The notes beneath the pieces were generated by a model, which did not search any database, had not been told where the DNA came from, and saw only the letters and a list, made by a program, of their open reading frames with translations. Shown piece after piece: positions 47,867 to 59,455 of a DNA stretch of 64,000 nt. The first letter of the stretch is position 1; each line of letters starts with the position of its first letter. The position numbers and the translations under genes were made by a program. Origin of the DNA: Reticulitermes speratus (Eukaryota; Arthropoda; Insecta; Blattodea; Rhinotermitidae); the NCBI GenBank assembly GCA_021186555.1, contig JAJKFL010000002.1, positions 24,530,001 to 24,594,000 of the forward strand, in the 5' to 3' direction.

Positions 47867-48644
47867 GGATTCCACTGAAGGATGAAAACAACCATGAGCC
47901 CACAGTTCAGGCACGTCAGCATCATTCAGCTGTTGCTAATGGTATGGCATCAGAAGTTGGGATGCGACCCAGCAAGAGCACTAATATGACCCCTCTTGAA
48001 ATTGGAATGTATGTACTGCTGGCAGCCTTCTGCTTTGCCATCGTGGTGTTTGTTGTGTCATGTGTTGTGTATGCCTCCAAGTTTAAGCCCCAGGCTATAG
48101 AATCTTCAGGTCATAATCTCAGCGGAGGTTCAGGTGGCCTTCAGAGTTTGGGTGCTGCAGTTAGTAAAGTTACAGGAGGTAGCGGAATTGGCAGCATTGG
48201 CCTGGGAAGTAGTGGACACCTTGGGGGGAGGAAACAGCCACGGGAGTCCACAACAAATGCACATGATTGGGTTTGGTTAGGCAGAGCAACTCTTGAACGA
48301 GCGTCTGGTCACATGGTGACCAGTGAGAACTGTAGGCCTAGCAGAATTGCACCTGTCTGCAGTAGTAACAACAATAACATTGTGGGTAAAGATCAGATGC
48401 ATATCACTTCAAACCCTATGAGTTACAGCACAGCACAAAATATGGAAAATGAACAGCAGACTCTAGCAACTTGTTTTGACAACCCAAACCATATTGATCT
48501 GCCATCAAGACCACCTACCATCAACAGCTCAACCTACAGTAAGAAAGAGAAGACTCCCAACAGACATCACCCTCCTACACCAAAGCAACATCACAAGTCC
48601 CACCATGTGGTCAAGGAGTCTGCTGCAGACAAGTTGTGGCAAAG
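47867..48644 (+). CDS. TMEM132: TMEM132-family protein, visible exon 7 (transmembrane helix)
   Basis: Residues 451-710. A short polar ectodomain stem (GIPLKDENNHEPTVQARQHH, then SKSTNMTPLE) leads into one hydrophobic helix, IGMYVLLAAFCFAIVVFVVS CVV, at about 48001-48070, followed by YASKFKPQ on the cytoplasmic side. The TPLEIGMY..L.AFC.AI..F..SC.VY..K entry is highly typical of TMEM132. The remaining 190 residues are Gly/Ser-, Asn- and His-rich, including NAHDWVWLGRATLERA, a conserved TMEM132 cytoplasmic motif. Acceptor CATGTAG (preceded by a (TA)n tract), donor AAAG|gtaagt. Length 778 bp keeps phase with both neighbours. Confidence 0.95.
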
Positions 48645-48787
48645 GTAAGTGTTGCTAGTAACTGTTCCATGGTAAAACTTGATGCTGGCATGCAACTCTG
48701 TACAGACTGCTTCCAGAGCATAGTCCCTCACTTCTGACGCAAAATATACATTGAGCATGAGGAACTTGTCTGTCTTGATACCCAGTG
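48645..48787. other. TMEM132 intron, start
   Basis: Short intron segment before the inverted-repeat element; nothing recognised. Confidence 0.6.
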
Positions 48788-48833
48788 ACCTCCTACATGT
48801 TTCGGCCAACCATGTGGCCATCTTCAGGGAGGT
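48788..48833 (-). ncRNA. Hammerhead-ribozyme-like motif, intact core
   Basis: Read on the minus strand: stem I strand ACCUCC (48828-48833), CUGAAGA (48821-48827), a 4-bp stem II GGCC/GGCC with an 8-nt loop ACAUGGUU, GAAA, a 2-bp stem III (AC/GU around an AU loop), cleavage-site A, and GGAGGU closing a 6-bp stem I. All elements of the hammerhead consensus CUGANGA...GAAA...UH are present. Position 7 is A, which the consensus allows. Such a short stem III usually limits activity of single copies; activity is untested. Confidence 0.65.
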
Positions 48834-49402
48834 AAAATACAAAGGATGAATACATTAAAGATTTAAAAATTAAATTACTGAAGTATCAGAACCAGAGTGA
48901 GGGATGAGGATCATGCACATGCATCGTTGAATCGTATATCATAAATTTATGATATACAACTGAACCATGTATTTGCATCATAAAGTTATGATATACAACT
49001 CGATCATGCATGCACATGATCCTCGTCCCTCATTCTCCTTGCTGGCCATTTGGCTTCAGTACAGTGTGGTTTACTGTGCTATTTACACCACAACACATTC
49101 TGTTGGTACGTATTTCATTGACTGCTGTTTTACCTTCCTGTTTCACTGTTTTGTATTTATTTAATATCCAATAATGTATTATAAAACATCTTACACGTAC
49201 ATATGCCTATTATTACAGGATGATGAATTACTATGTGCATGAAACTTCTGCATATAATAAAGGTACATTTCTTATTAGCAACAACTTATATTCATATATT
49301 TTAAACTACGGATTTCACGATTGTCATTTATATATGTGGATTGGTTCTGGTACTTCAGTCATTTAATTTTATAATTTTTTATGTATTCATCATTTGTATT
49401 TT

Positions 49403-49448
49403 ACCTCCCTGAAGACGCCCACATGGTTGGCCGAAACATGTAGGAGGT
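49403..49448 (+). ncRNA. Hammerhead-ribozyme-like motif, partner copy
   Basis: Plus-strand partner: ACCUCC (49403-49408), CUGAAGA (49409-49415), GAAA (49433-49436), the same minimal stem III, A at 49442, and GGAGGU (49443-49448). Stem II here starts CGCC and has one mismatch against GGCC, so it is weaker than in the opposite copy. Confidence 0.6.
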
Positions 49449-49502
49449 ATGTGTATTTAAACTAATTTCAATATACTTGTGTGTATTTTGTTAGTACTAC
49501 TG

Positions 49503-49506
<4 letters not shown>

Positions 49507-49533
<27 letters not shown>
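49507..49533. repeat. (TA)n microsatellite
   Basis: Uninterrupted TA dinucleotides just outside the inverted-repeat element. Confidence 0.93.
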
Positions 49534-49534
<1 letters not shown>

Positions 49535-49835
49535 GATAGTCTATGTTTTCACACAAGTGTTGCTAAAGATTCAGATCTTCTGGGATATGACACCATGTCA
49601 ATTGGTTACCTATGTTTTGAAGGAGCTTGTTGCCTCCATCTTCAAGATTTAATCAATCATTTGCCTGTGGATTTGAATCTTTATCTCTCAAGATTTCAGA
49701 TGTAGGTGTTACATTAAAAATGGAACAACATTAATAATCATCATCATCACCAATATTCTAGTTGTGTTTGAGTTCCATATATTTATATACGCAAACATAT
49801 ATTTAAATATCCTTACATGTTACTAATTTTTCCAG

Positions 49836-50757
49836 CACACCTCCTCCTCCTCCACTTCCACCACATGGCATTCCACCTGAGAAGCAACAGCACTATCATG
49901 GAGAGAATGCAGAAGGAACTGAGGCAGCAGAATACAAGCCTCCAGTTCCACCACATCGTAATATAGGTGTGACAGCTCGCATTGGTCCTTCCAGACAGCC
50001 AGGTCTAATACCTGGATTCTTACCACAACACCAACAGCCACCTCCTCCTCCCCCTCCACCACCACCACCGCCGCCGCCGCCCCCACCACCACCACCACTG
50101 CCATCTCAGCAACAGTTACCAGATAATGGCAGGGTCGAAGCAAGTGCAAGTCAGAGGCTCAATGCAAATGTGGTGGCCCCAGTTTCAGTCCCAACACGAC
50201 GCCATTACTACTACCACCATCATAGAAACATAAACAACAGTAGTAACCATAATGGCAAATCCAGCTCTTCCGGGCACCACCATGCAGCAGAATCAATTGT
50301 TGTACCCAAACCTCCAGATCACCTACCTGAGGAGGCCAACAGTAGGCAGAAGAATTACAACCAAGAATTAAATAATCTCCAGCAGCTGAGGTACCATCAC
50401 TCCAAAGACGATGCTGCCAAAAATCAGCAACCCAAAAGACAGTCCAAAGAAGGGACATATATTACATCCCGGGAAGATGAAGATGACGATGAAGATGCCC
50501 TTCCTGCTCCAAAGTTTGTAGAGTTTCCAGCTGGAGGTGTCATGGGTTGTGGTGGAATCCAGCATAAGGGCAGCAGTCCAGAAGTGAAGCGAGCAACAAT
50601 AGTGGGAAATCCCATGTTTTCTGCTACAGAATATGATTATGAAGGAGAAGATTTCAGGGTGCGAGAGGAACTTCTCGGTCTGGAAGACCTCAGTCTTGAT
50701 ATGGACTATGACCAAATCATGGAGTATTTTGATAATCTGAAGGAATCAAATGCTTGA
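49836..50757 (+). CDS. TMEM132: TMEM132-family protein, last exon (cytoplasmic tail)
   Basis: Residues 710-1016 and the TGA stop at 50755-50757. The first base completes a Ser codon; the acceptor is TTTTTCCAG. It opens with a proline stretch (TPPPPPLPPHGIPPE), then VPPHRN and an uninterrupted polyproline tract of about 20 Pro (50039-50099). Histidine/tyrosine/asparagine-rich sequence follows, then an acidic block (SREDEDDDEDALPAPKFVEF). The C-terminus, EDLSLDMDYDQIMEYFDNLK ESNA, matches the conserved TMEM132 ending. Proline-rich tracts of this kind may bind SH3 or EVH1 domains, which would fit the proposed actin link, but that is inference. Confidence 0.95.
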
Positions 50758-52985
50758 ATTTAATTCCATATTTGCCACATGCAACAACAGCTGCAGCTGA
50801 AATGGATGTTTTTACTGAAAGAAAATACAAATGCAACATCCATTTAAGGATGTGAACTGGAAGTGATTGTATTGTGTTTTCAAAACTGATAAAATTCATT
50901 CTACTCTAGTCAAAAATTGTTGCTACTGCTTACAACAGAAGCACTGTGAAGTTTCGTGAACTTAGAATTAAGACTCTCTCACAGTAAAATTACATGAGCC
51001 AACCAACCATCCTCAAAGCTCCATTGACCTTTATGTGCCATTTAATTTTGTACTCTGGCTGCCACACAGTTGAGTACTAAATAAATTCAACAATCAAACC
51101 ATGAGGAAGTTGATTGCATCATATGTAATCATTACAATCCATATAAGTTCATCATATAGCTTTAATATCAATCAGAAAACATTCCTCACTTACAAAGTAA
51201 ATTATGCATAATTTGTTTTCATTGTACATAAATATGCTTTTACTTGATAGGTATTAATATTATTACATCATATCAAATAGTCATCTGTCAAAGTATGGAA
51301 AACTTAGCATGTTAAATGGATTTCAGAATATAAGGTACTGTGGTTGTCAAACATGACCAATTGTAAATGTACAGTAATTATGATAGAATGTTTGATGTTC
51401 CTATTTTCCCACCTGAGTATTTGCAATTATAAACAGAAAGAAAAAGAAAGAAATCATTCAGTGGGCTACATAAACCAAGGATGCTCTTTGGTCTGCTAAT
51501 GGGAATATGACATAAGTTGTGCTGCATCATATCACTTTCTTTAATTTGAACTTAATTAATTCATAAACAACCATTTCCATAGTTTTATTGTGGAAATGGT
51601 CACTATTTCTTTCTTTATGTAGCTAAATTTTAGATATTTATTGCCGTTTTCCCTTGTAAATTTTGCGTTGTACGATTTTGTAAATATAATAATTCATATT
51701 GTATGCACCATGACATTGTTACACATTTTATATAAACAAATTCTGTACCAAATTTATATACATATGAAAAACTAACTGTAGTGGAAGTTTCCTTTTCTTG
51801 ATATTTTCTTTTAATGTCCTGTCAAGGACACCTTATACATGGCATGGTAATCTGTATCCTTTCAGTACTGTTTCAAAATCTGCTGGCATTAGCAGTAGCA
51901 GTTCTTGCCAGACCCATAGCTAAGCTTAGAATGTAGACTTAGTTATACCATTGTTACTATACAAACCTTATCTTGAATATTGCCAGGTCTAGTTTGGAAT
52001 GAATAACAGAAATCATCCTCTACAATGGTAAATTGTTTGATGTTGTTTTAGAAGCAATACTACATAAGAAAGGTTGTCCATATCCATATGTCAGTTGCTA
52101 TTGCAGAATAACAGCAGCACTTATACTGAATCAGGTAAATATGTTTTGAAAGTGCTGATGCATGCAATCTGACATATTAGTGTGTTAGTGTTTCTATTGA
52201 TGATCTATGTACACTACATGTGATGTGCAAGTGTGTTGACATATCTGTTAGTAGACGTACTTATGACATGATGATTGAATAACAGTTTGTGAAAGTATGT
52301 CTTCAAAACTCCACTTGGCTTTTATCGAAACTCATAACGCTAGCATTACACAGACAACAGTGCTCAGTGTACCTTACTGGCATCTATGTTATGAATATCT
52401 AGGAGTGCTGAATGTGGTGTTACATTCTACATGAGGACCAAATAACATTGCACTTTTATGACATCATAATAGATGACTACAGCAGCACAGTCATCCAATA
52501 CTGCAATGTAGCTGTTTAATTACACTGTCTGTAGACTCTTGAAATGTATGGTACCCGAATGAAAACATTATGTGTATGTGTACATATTAATGTCAACGTA
52601 ATGTTAATGAGTATGTATGCAACTACTGTCTCACTAAGTAGATGCGTTCTCATTGAGGCTATTTACACTATAACGAAACGAACTCACTCGTGGATACTCA
52701 GTTGGCTATACAGAGAAGTGACCACACACACATAACACACGTTTCAAAAAGTCCCCTCAGTGCTTCATTAACACAATGTATTTGATTCCCTTCTTGTACA
52801 TGTTACAAAAATTTTAATATTATTGTGCACAGTTCAGCGAACAGATCCACATTCTATTCTGCACACCCAATTTGACCACACAGCTCAACCAGCCTGTGGG
52901 TCAAACTCACAGCAGTCAGTAATGAATCTGCTTACTGTTTAACATTTAACTTAATTGTATGCCTAATGTCTTCAGTATAAATAAA
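50758..52985 (+). other. Probable TMEM132 3' UTR
   Basis: AT-rich sequence after the stop, without repeats or recognised frames. AATAAA polyadenylation signals occur at 51080-51085 and 52980-52985. The second is followed within about 20 bp by TGTAATCCTGATTGTG, a GT-rich stretch suited to a distal poly(A) site. The real end cannot be fixed from sequence alone. Confidence 0.5.
51570..51600. other. Perfect 10-bp hairpin in the probable 3' UTR
   Basis: ACCATTTCCA and TGGAAATGGT separated by 11 nt. It could be an RNA structural element; chance occurrence is possible. Confidence 0.4.
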
Positions 52986-53289
52986 ACAATTTGTAATCCT
53001 GATTGTGTATTGAGCTAAGTTTTGAATTGAAATATTATTTACACAGTACTACATTTGTACAAGGGAAAGTTAGGAAGTAAATTTTTCAGCTTTTTGCTTG
53101 GAGAAGGATTAACAGGAAGAACATAAATCATGTGAGCTGTTGCGATATATCACGAGTAGTTTGTACAGGTGTAGCAGCATGTATCCATGAACAGGACCAA
53201 CTCCAAAATAGCAACTGTACTACAAATGTGGACAAAAGAATGGGTCTGAACTGTTATTCAAGTTTGATTGGCCAAACAAACTGCACTGG
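52986..53289. other. Intergenic sequence
   Basis: Nothing recognised. Confidence 0.45.
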
Positions 53290-54080
53290 AAAATGTGGAC
53301 ATCATTTATCCAGATGGTGAGTAATAGTGCCACAAGTTCTCACATTTGGTGAATGAGACAAAGTGGCCGACCTTCCACATCAGGTGATGTGTTCCCATTC
53401 ATAAGTGAGTCAGCACACACAGACAGATATGTTACACAGCCACAGCTGAAGGAAACTTGTGTCTGTTTTTTGGCATTCTGTGGGTTGCTGTCTACAAATA
53501 ATCTTGCCTTCCAGAAAGTGAGTTTCCAATAGTGTTGCAATGATACCAGAGCAACATGAAAGAAGCAAAATTCATATGTCTTCTGCTTTACTCAAAAGCA
53601 GATGATAAGGTTTTGATGCATTCCATCACAGGTAACAAGATGTGGGCACTCCATTACTGTCCAGAGTCTTACAGTGAGTCTGTATTGTGGTTAAATTCTC
53701 TGCCCCCAACCAAGAAGCTGGAATTGACACCCAGTGCTTGAGAGAGTAATCAGCAATATGCACAGCATAATGCTGTTGGTACTTACCCCACATGGTAGAG
53801 CCATGAATGCAGCTGTCTATCGGGAAGCCCTGACTTGATTGAAATAGCAGTTGGTCGCAAGCAGCTGGACATTAAGCTACTGCTTCCTACCAGTGCACAT
53901 CCGTGCACTACCAACTGTTCATAACAATTGATGAATGTGTGGGGTTGGGGTGTTCTGCAGAAACATAAGATTTTAATATCTTCAAACACATTAAGCCCCG
54001 CCTCCAAGGATGGCATTTTGGAGTGAATTTGGACATCAAGAAAGGCATGAGGGAATTGTTAAATCTCCAGTACCCATCTT
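53290..54080 (+). pseudogene. mariner-like transposase relic
   Basis: Broken frames give GRPSTSGD-like sequence near 53370 and, clearly, DKVLMHSITGNKMWALHYCP followed by ES...SVLW and PPTKKLELTPSA at about 53577-53740. This corresponds to the mariner stretch around the first catalytic Asp (ITGDEtWvhHY.PESK). The Asp-Glu pair is replaced by Asn-Lys, so it is catalytically dead. A later MNAAVYREAL segment near 53806 matches the region after the second Asp. Stops and frameshifts run throughout, and inverted termini were not located. Confidence 0.7.
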
Positions 54081-54749
54081 GCCACCATACCAGTTTAATA
54101 ACTTCTCATCTGCTCATGCAATAAATTGCTCACCTTGAATGCTGGTTATGTTGAACATAATCAAATGATGTGCATATAAGGAGGCCTACCAATTCTGTCT
54201 GACTGTCTACAGTAGCTACACGTGAATTAATGTAACAGGAATGTTTACTTTCTGATACCCCTTTGTGTTCATTTTTGGGGCATTTAAAGCAACTGAATAT
54301 ACCAGCTTCAACATAACTGTTTGTCGGTCCACAGGAATAACTCAAGAACCACGTATTGGATTTTTCATAAGTTGTGACACTGGAAAATCTTAACTTTTGT
54401 TAACACATTTTGATTTTTAATTCAACTTAGACTAAAACAACGGACACTGTATGTGAAGACTGATGATCATTTCTGCATCCATCTTGAGTGTAATTCACTA
54501 TCAGAGCAAACAATTTTTGAACAGAAGTTTTAAAGAAAAATTAAGTACAGAGAGATACACTTTTCCCACGAGTTTTACAGATTTGCAAACAGAAAATGGA
54601 GTAAACCACATTTCTATGTTGTGGGCCTGTATTCATCAGTCAGCAGTGGTCAGGTACATGAAAATTACTGAAGTGTCTTATACTCGATAACAAAAATGAA
54701 TTTCCTCCCATGTGAATTTATTGACCTACATATATATGAATGTGTCTCT
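54081..54749. other. Intergenic sequence
   Basis: Nothing recognised between the mariner relic and the LINE. Confidence 0.45.
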
Positions 54750-57585
54750 CTAAAGTGGACATCCAACTTGGAGACCCTTAGAAGGGAGGTAAGATGGCTC
54801 TTTAATAAGAGTTGTAGAGAGAGAACTTCTCAGAGCTGGGAACTCCATAAGGAGGCTCAGCAGAGATATAGAAAGGAGGTGAGGAAGGCCTCTAAAGAAT
54901 CCTGGAGAGCCTTCTGCAACTCCATTAATGATCTACCCACTTCGGTAAGATTACATAGGGCTCTTTCTAGGGACCCAAAAACTAAACTGGGTTCTCTGGT
55001 GACTTCCTCAGGACTGCGAACGCAATCAGAGGGAGAAACCTTAGAACTCCTGCTTGCAACCCACTTTCCGGACTCGGTATCTACTGAGGAGATGGTGGCA
55101 CCTGCGGCTGCCTGCCGCGCAAAACGATGCGATTGGCGGGTGGCTGCGGATATTGTCACCTATAGGAAAGTGGAATGGGCGATTAATTCGTTTTCCCCAT
55201 ACAAAAGTCCGGGAATGGATGGCATATACCCGGCCTTGTTACAACAGGGATGGGAGATTGTCATTCCATACCTGATCAGAATATTTCGTGCCTGCCTGGC
55301 TATGGGCTATGTTCCAGCCATATGGCGCCAGGTTAAGGTACTGTTTATACCTAAGCCCGGGAGGAATTCCTATACTGGGCCTAGGGATTTTAGACCCATC
55401 AGTCTCACATCGTTCTTGCTTAAGACGATGGAGAGGCTGGTAGATAGATATTTAAGGGATGGGGCTTTGGCTCTTAGGCCATTGCATACCAACCAGCATG
55501 CTAACCAAGCTGGGAAATCTGTGGAAACGGCCCTTCATCAGCTCGTGGTGCGAGTGGAGAAGGTGCTGGACCAGCAGGAAATAGCACTCGGTGTTTTCCT
55601 GGACATAGAAGGAGCATTTAACTACACTTCCTTTGACTCCATGTGTAACGCTCTTATTGGGCGTGGAGTCAGCTCCACTATTGTCCGGTGGGTTAGGGCT
55701 ACCCTAGAAGGCCGTTTGGCCACGGCGACTCTTAATGACACGTTCGTGAGGGTTGCGGTGTCTAGGGGTTGCCCGCAAGGAGGTGTGCTGTCACCGCTCT
55801 TGTGGTGCCTTGTTGTCGATGATGTGATAGCAAGGCTCAGTATGGGCGGTGTATACTGCCAGGGTTACGCCGATGACATTTGTCTGATGGCAGTGGGGAA
55901 ATTCCCGAACACGGTGTCGGAGCTCATGCAGGGGCTCTTTAAACAGTAGAGAAATGGTGCGGCAGAGTTGGCCTGTCAGTTAACCCTGACAAGACCGACC
56001 TGGTCGTATTTACAAGGAAAAAGGAAACTGTATGGTTTCTTTGAACCTCTTTTCTTTGGAGTTACTCTACACCGTTCCGAGTCGGTCAAGTATCTGGGGG
56101 TGATCCTAGATTCTCGACTGACTTGGCGGGAGCATGTGAATATCAAGGTGAAGAAGGCACACAATTCTTTGTGGGCCTGTAGGAGGACCTTTGGTAGTAC
56201 GTGGGACCTCCGACCCAAAGTGATCTATTGGCTATACATTTCTATCATTCGTCCATCCATCACCTTTGCATCTCTAGTCTGGTGGCCTGGCTGTCAGATA
56301 GCTAGTGCCAAGAAACGGCTGACGAGAATCCAGAGACTTGCTTGTCTGGGAATAACGGGGGCTATGCGCACTACACCAAGTGCCTTAGAGGTGCTCACTT
56401 GCCTTCCACCACTTGATCTGGTGGTTCAAGGCGAGGCGAGGGCAGCTACGCATCGACTCTGGAGTCTGGGGTGCTGGTCTTACCTACACCCCAATGGTGG
56501 ATATAGTAACATATTAATGCGGCTTCAGAAATCGGATCCCATATTTAGTATGGGGAACGATATTATGAGGCCGACATATAATTTTGAACCCAAGTATAGG
56601 GTTAACATGTTGAATAGAGAAGAGTGGACAAAGGGACCTGGTTCCCCGCCTGTGGTGAAGGGGCTCGTCTGGTATACAGATGGGTCCAGGACGCAGGGGG
56701 AGAGGTCGGGGGCCGGAGTCTATGGGCAGTCCTCGGGGAGGAGGCTCAGTATCTCTCTAGGAAAATATGTAACAGTTTTCCAGGCTGAGATATATGCTAT
56801 CCTGGCCTGTGTTTATGAAATACAAACTAATGCTAGACCAGAGAAATACATTAGTATTTGCTCTGATAGTCAAGCAGCTTTGAAAGCTTTACAGGCTGCT
56901 AAAACAACGTCCCCATTAATATGGCAGTGCCAAAGGGCGTTGAATGATATCTCCACCTATCACGTGTGGGACTCTTTTGGGTCCCCGGACATTCTGGAAT
57001 ACGTGGAAATGAAATTGCCGATGAGCTCGCAAGGGGGGGAGGGTTCCGACAACCATTTTGTGGGACCGGAACCGGCCCTGGGAGTCTCGAGGCAGAGTAT
57101 AAGGAAGAAAATTCAGTGCTGGCTGGATAAACAGCACTTGATAATTTGGCAGGGACTAGCTGGCACTCAGAGACAGGCTCGAGAGTTGATCTCGGGCCCT
57201 CGTACTGCCGCTAGGACCAGACTGCTGTCCTTTAATAGGACGCAATCCAGGGTGGTTACTGGCCTGCTTACCGGACATAACACCTTGAGAAGACACCTTC
57301 GCATTATGGGACTGAGTGACAGTCCGTTGTGTAGGAAATGCGGAACAGAGGAGGAGACCTCAGCTCATGTTCTGTGTGAGTGTGAAGCTTTGGCGACACA
57401 CAGACACATTTATCTGGGTTCTTTCTTTTTGAACCCTGAAGACATTAGAGAACTAAGTCTGGGGGCGATCTGGACCTTTATTACAAGGACAGGGCTCTTG
57501 TGACTTAGACTTTAATTAAGGGGCACAAAGGGCCTGTCAAAGGCCTACGTGCATCAGGACCGTAAAGGCCGGACCCATACGTACT
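54750..57585 (+). pseudogene. I/R1-group LINE: reverse transcriptase and RNase H, 5'-truncated and frameshifted
   Basis: Homology starts at about 54750 (WTSNLETLRREVRWLFNKSC), so the upstream endonuclease is missing. Reverse-transcriptase motifs follow in order: SPYKSPGMDGIYPAL, DFRPISLTSFLLKTMERLVD, LDIEGAFNYTSFDSM, SRGCPQGGVLSPLLW, and the catalytic YADD at 55866-55877. A stop at 55947-55949 and two compensating frame changes (about 55935 and 56018) break the frame over VEKWC...SVNPDKTDLVVFTR. RNase H motifs are WYTDGS (about 56670), AEIYAI, CSDSQAAL and GNEIADELA, the last in another frame (56960-57035). It ends with a zinc-knuckle-like CRKCGTEEETSAHVLCEC and a stop at 57501-57503. Reverse transcriptase plus RNase H in one protein suits the I group; exact clade unknown. 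Confidence 0.88.
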
Positions 57586-57596
57586 CATATGTGAAT

Positions 57597-57888
57597 GTGA
57601 GCCGGGATAGTGTAGTCGGTATAGCGATTCGCGACGAGGTGGACGGTCCGGGGATCGAATCCCGGTGGGGGCGAGATTTTCAGCACCCGTCCAGACCGGC
57701 CCTGGGACCTACCCAGCCTCCTGTAAAATGGGTACTGGGTCATTCCCGAGGGTAAAGCGGCCGGGGCGTGGAGTTTACCACCCACCCCCATCTAGTGCCT
57801 AGGTTAAAGAAAAAATAGAGCTATGCCTCTACTCCCCCTCTGGGCCTACATGGTCTGTTCTAGGGTGAAATTTACCTTTACCTTTACA
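57597..57888 (+). mobile_element. tRNA-derived SINE, family A, inserted at LINE tail
   Basis: Complete copy: head with GGGATAGTGTAGTCGGTATA (box A) and GGGGATCGAATCCCGG (box B), the CCCGTCCAGACCGGCCCTGG body, and a (TTTACC)2 tail. The 11-bp direct repeat CATATGTGAAT lies at 57586-57596 and 57889-57899. It sits less than 100 bp after the LINE stop codon, so it probably landed in the LINE 3' UTR. Confidence 0.93.
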
Positions 57889-58036
57889 CATATGTGAATA
57901 CATTTTGAATTAACAATTTTTTGGGTCAAAAAAGAGGATATGTCTGGGGAAAAGAGACTGTATGGTAGCCCTAGTTAAAGAAAATATGACATGTTGATAT
58001 AACATTTCTTGTTGGTATCAACATTATTATACTCTT

Positions 58037-58323
58037 TGTGGAGAAGGGGCCCCACAGCAGAAGCTACAGACGCACCGCAGCCTTAAGGCTTATTGTGCAG
58101 CCCTTGTGATGAAGAGAAAGATGATAAGTTTTTATTTTCATTTTTCCAAGTAATGGAGCACCAATGAAATGAAATTGACTGGGGAAAACCGAAGTATTCG
58201 GGGAAAAACCTGTCCCAGTGCCACTTTGCCCACTACAAATCCCACGTGGGACGGACCCGGGATCGAAATCGGGCCTCCACAGTGGGAGTCCGGCGACTAA
58301 CCACCTGAGCCATGGCACGGTAC
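58037..58323 (-). mobile_element. tRNA-derived SINE, family C
   Basis: Matches 21060-21356 over its whole length, with minus-strand box A GGCTCAGGTGGTTAGTC and box B GATTTCGATCCCGGG. Flanking 13-mers at 58024-58036 and 58324-58336 differ at two positions. Confidence 0.87.
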
Positions 58324-59084
58324 TTATCATACTTTTATTATATGGTATTGCCTGTGGGTAGATGTTCTATATACAACAAATCTATTAAATCATCGCAGAA
58401 TACGGAGGCTGCCTTTCACTTCAATGTCAAGGACGTACCGTACTTCCATAACACTGATACATCAACTAGAGCAGAAAACAAAACAACACAGTGACGTAGG
58501 CCTCGTTAAACTGTCGCAGTTTTTTAAGTCATCACACATTCGACTCTACGGCCTCCCTCTTTGATACTGCCGATTAATTATGTGGGTGACCTTATTCAAA
58601 CTTAAAAGAACTTTATAAATCACGTGTGTCCACATTCCAGCTCACACTCTTATAATCCGATTACCACCTTGTACATCTACTGAACGCAATTGGCTAAATG
58701 TGCCGCGCCTCTCACACGTACATTTCCATTGGCCAGCCGGAATCCATCTCTGTCACACACTCTTCGCGCTTAGTCACACTCTAATAAAGCACGTTACTAT
58801 TCTGGAGGCCTAAGGGGAAATCTCGATGTAAGCAGAGAGGATGTCGACTTGCCAAGACGAATTTTTATAAAAACAATTTCCGTATAAGGATTCAAATAAA
58901 ACGTTTCCACCTCAAGGGCGCCGGTTTCTAAGATCGAACCTGGAATGGGCGGGCTCAATGCATGCAAACACTTTGTTGTATCCCCAATCCTTGCCGAATG
59001 GTAGGTGAGGGAGTTGAGGATTTTTCGTGGTCGAAAACTCCAGTCAGATGAGTACAGGGACACACCCAAGGGAGGTAGGGCTTC
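58324..59084. other. Intergenic sequence
   Basis: No gene or repeat recognised. Frames on the minus strand near 58797-59290 cross the C-rich repeat and are not convincing. Confidence 0.45.
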
Positions 59085-59455
59085 CGGCCTGCAGCCCCCC
59101 CCCCCAAACCCCCTAAACCGAAATTTAAAGAACACTGATTTTGCAGACACGATGATATCAAAACATTTACGTGATTTACCTTTCGGCCGAAATTAGGCAC
59201 TGAAATCGGCTGATTAATAGTACATTCGAATTTTGAAAAATAAATTAATAAAAAAACAAGATTGATCACTGTGCTTGAGCCATGGAACATGTAGGTATAA
59301 ATGTAGTTGCAAACTGTTATGTTACAGTTATGCTTACAACATGAATTTTATAACATAATTTTTATTATCAAACATTATATTGTAGCCTCAGGGTCAGTAC
59401 TCCCCCCCCCCCCCACCCCAGTGAAAAATTAAGGGCGCGCACCTGGCTGAGTGCG
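59085..59455. repeat. Dispersed C-rich-ended repeat, copy 2
   Basis: Same order of blocks as 46228-46665: C run, CCACTGAAATCGGCTGAT-like block, ATAACATAATTTTTATTAT, TAGCCTCAGGGTCAG, then a second C run (59401-59414) and GTGAAAAATTAAGGG. Class unknown. Confidence 0.65.

Larger units (their letters stand above)
48788..49452. mobile_element. Inverted-repeat element with hammerhead motifs
   Basis: Outer arms at 48788-48896 and 49341-49452 are about 110 bp, share CCATGTGG and TTACCTCCCTGAAGA-type sequence, and continue into matching AT-rich stretches. Inside lies a second inverted repeat at about 48897-48950 and 48985-49035, around GGATGAGGATCATGCACATG and its complement. Each outer arm has a hammerhead-like motif at its tip. 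No protein is encoded. It lies in the intron between the transmembrane exon and the last exon of TMEM132. By its ribozyme layout it resembles Penelope-like retroelement terminal repeats; that link is inferred. Confidence 0.75.

Noticed and set aside
50159..50715. Minus-strand frames opposite the last TMEM132 exon
   Set aside because: Shadows of the biased codons in the real exon on the + strand.
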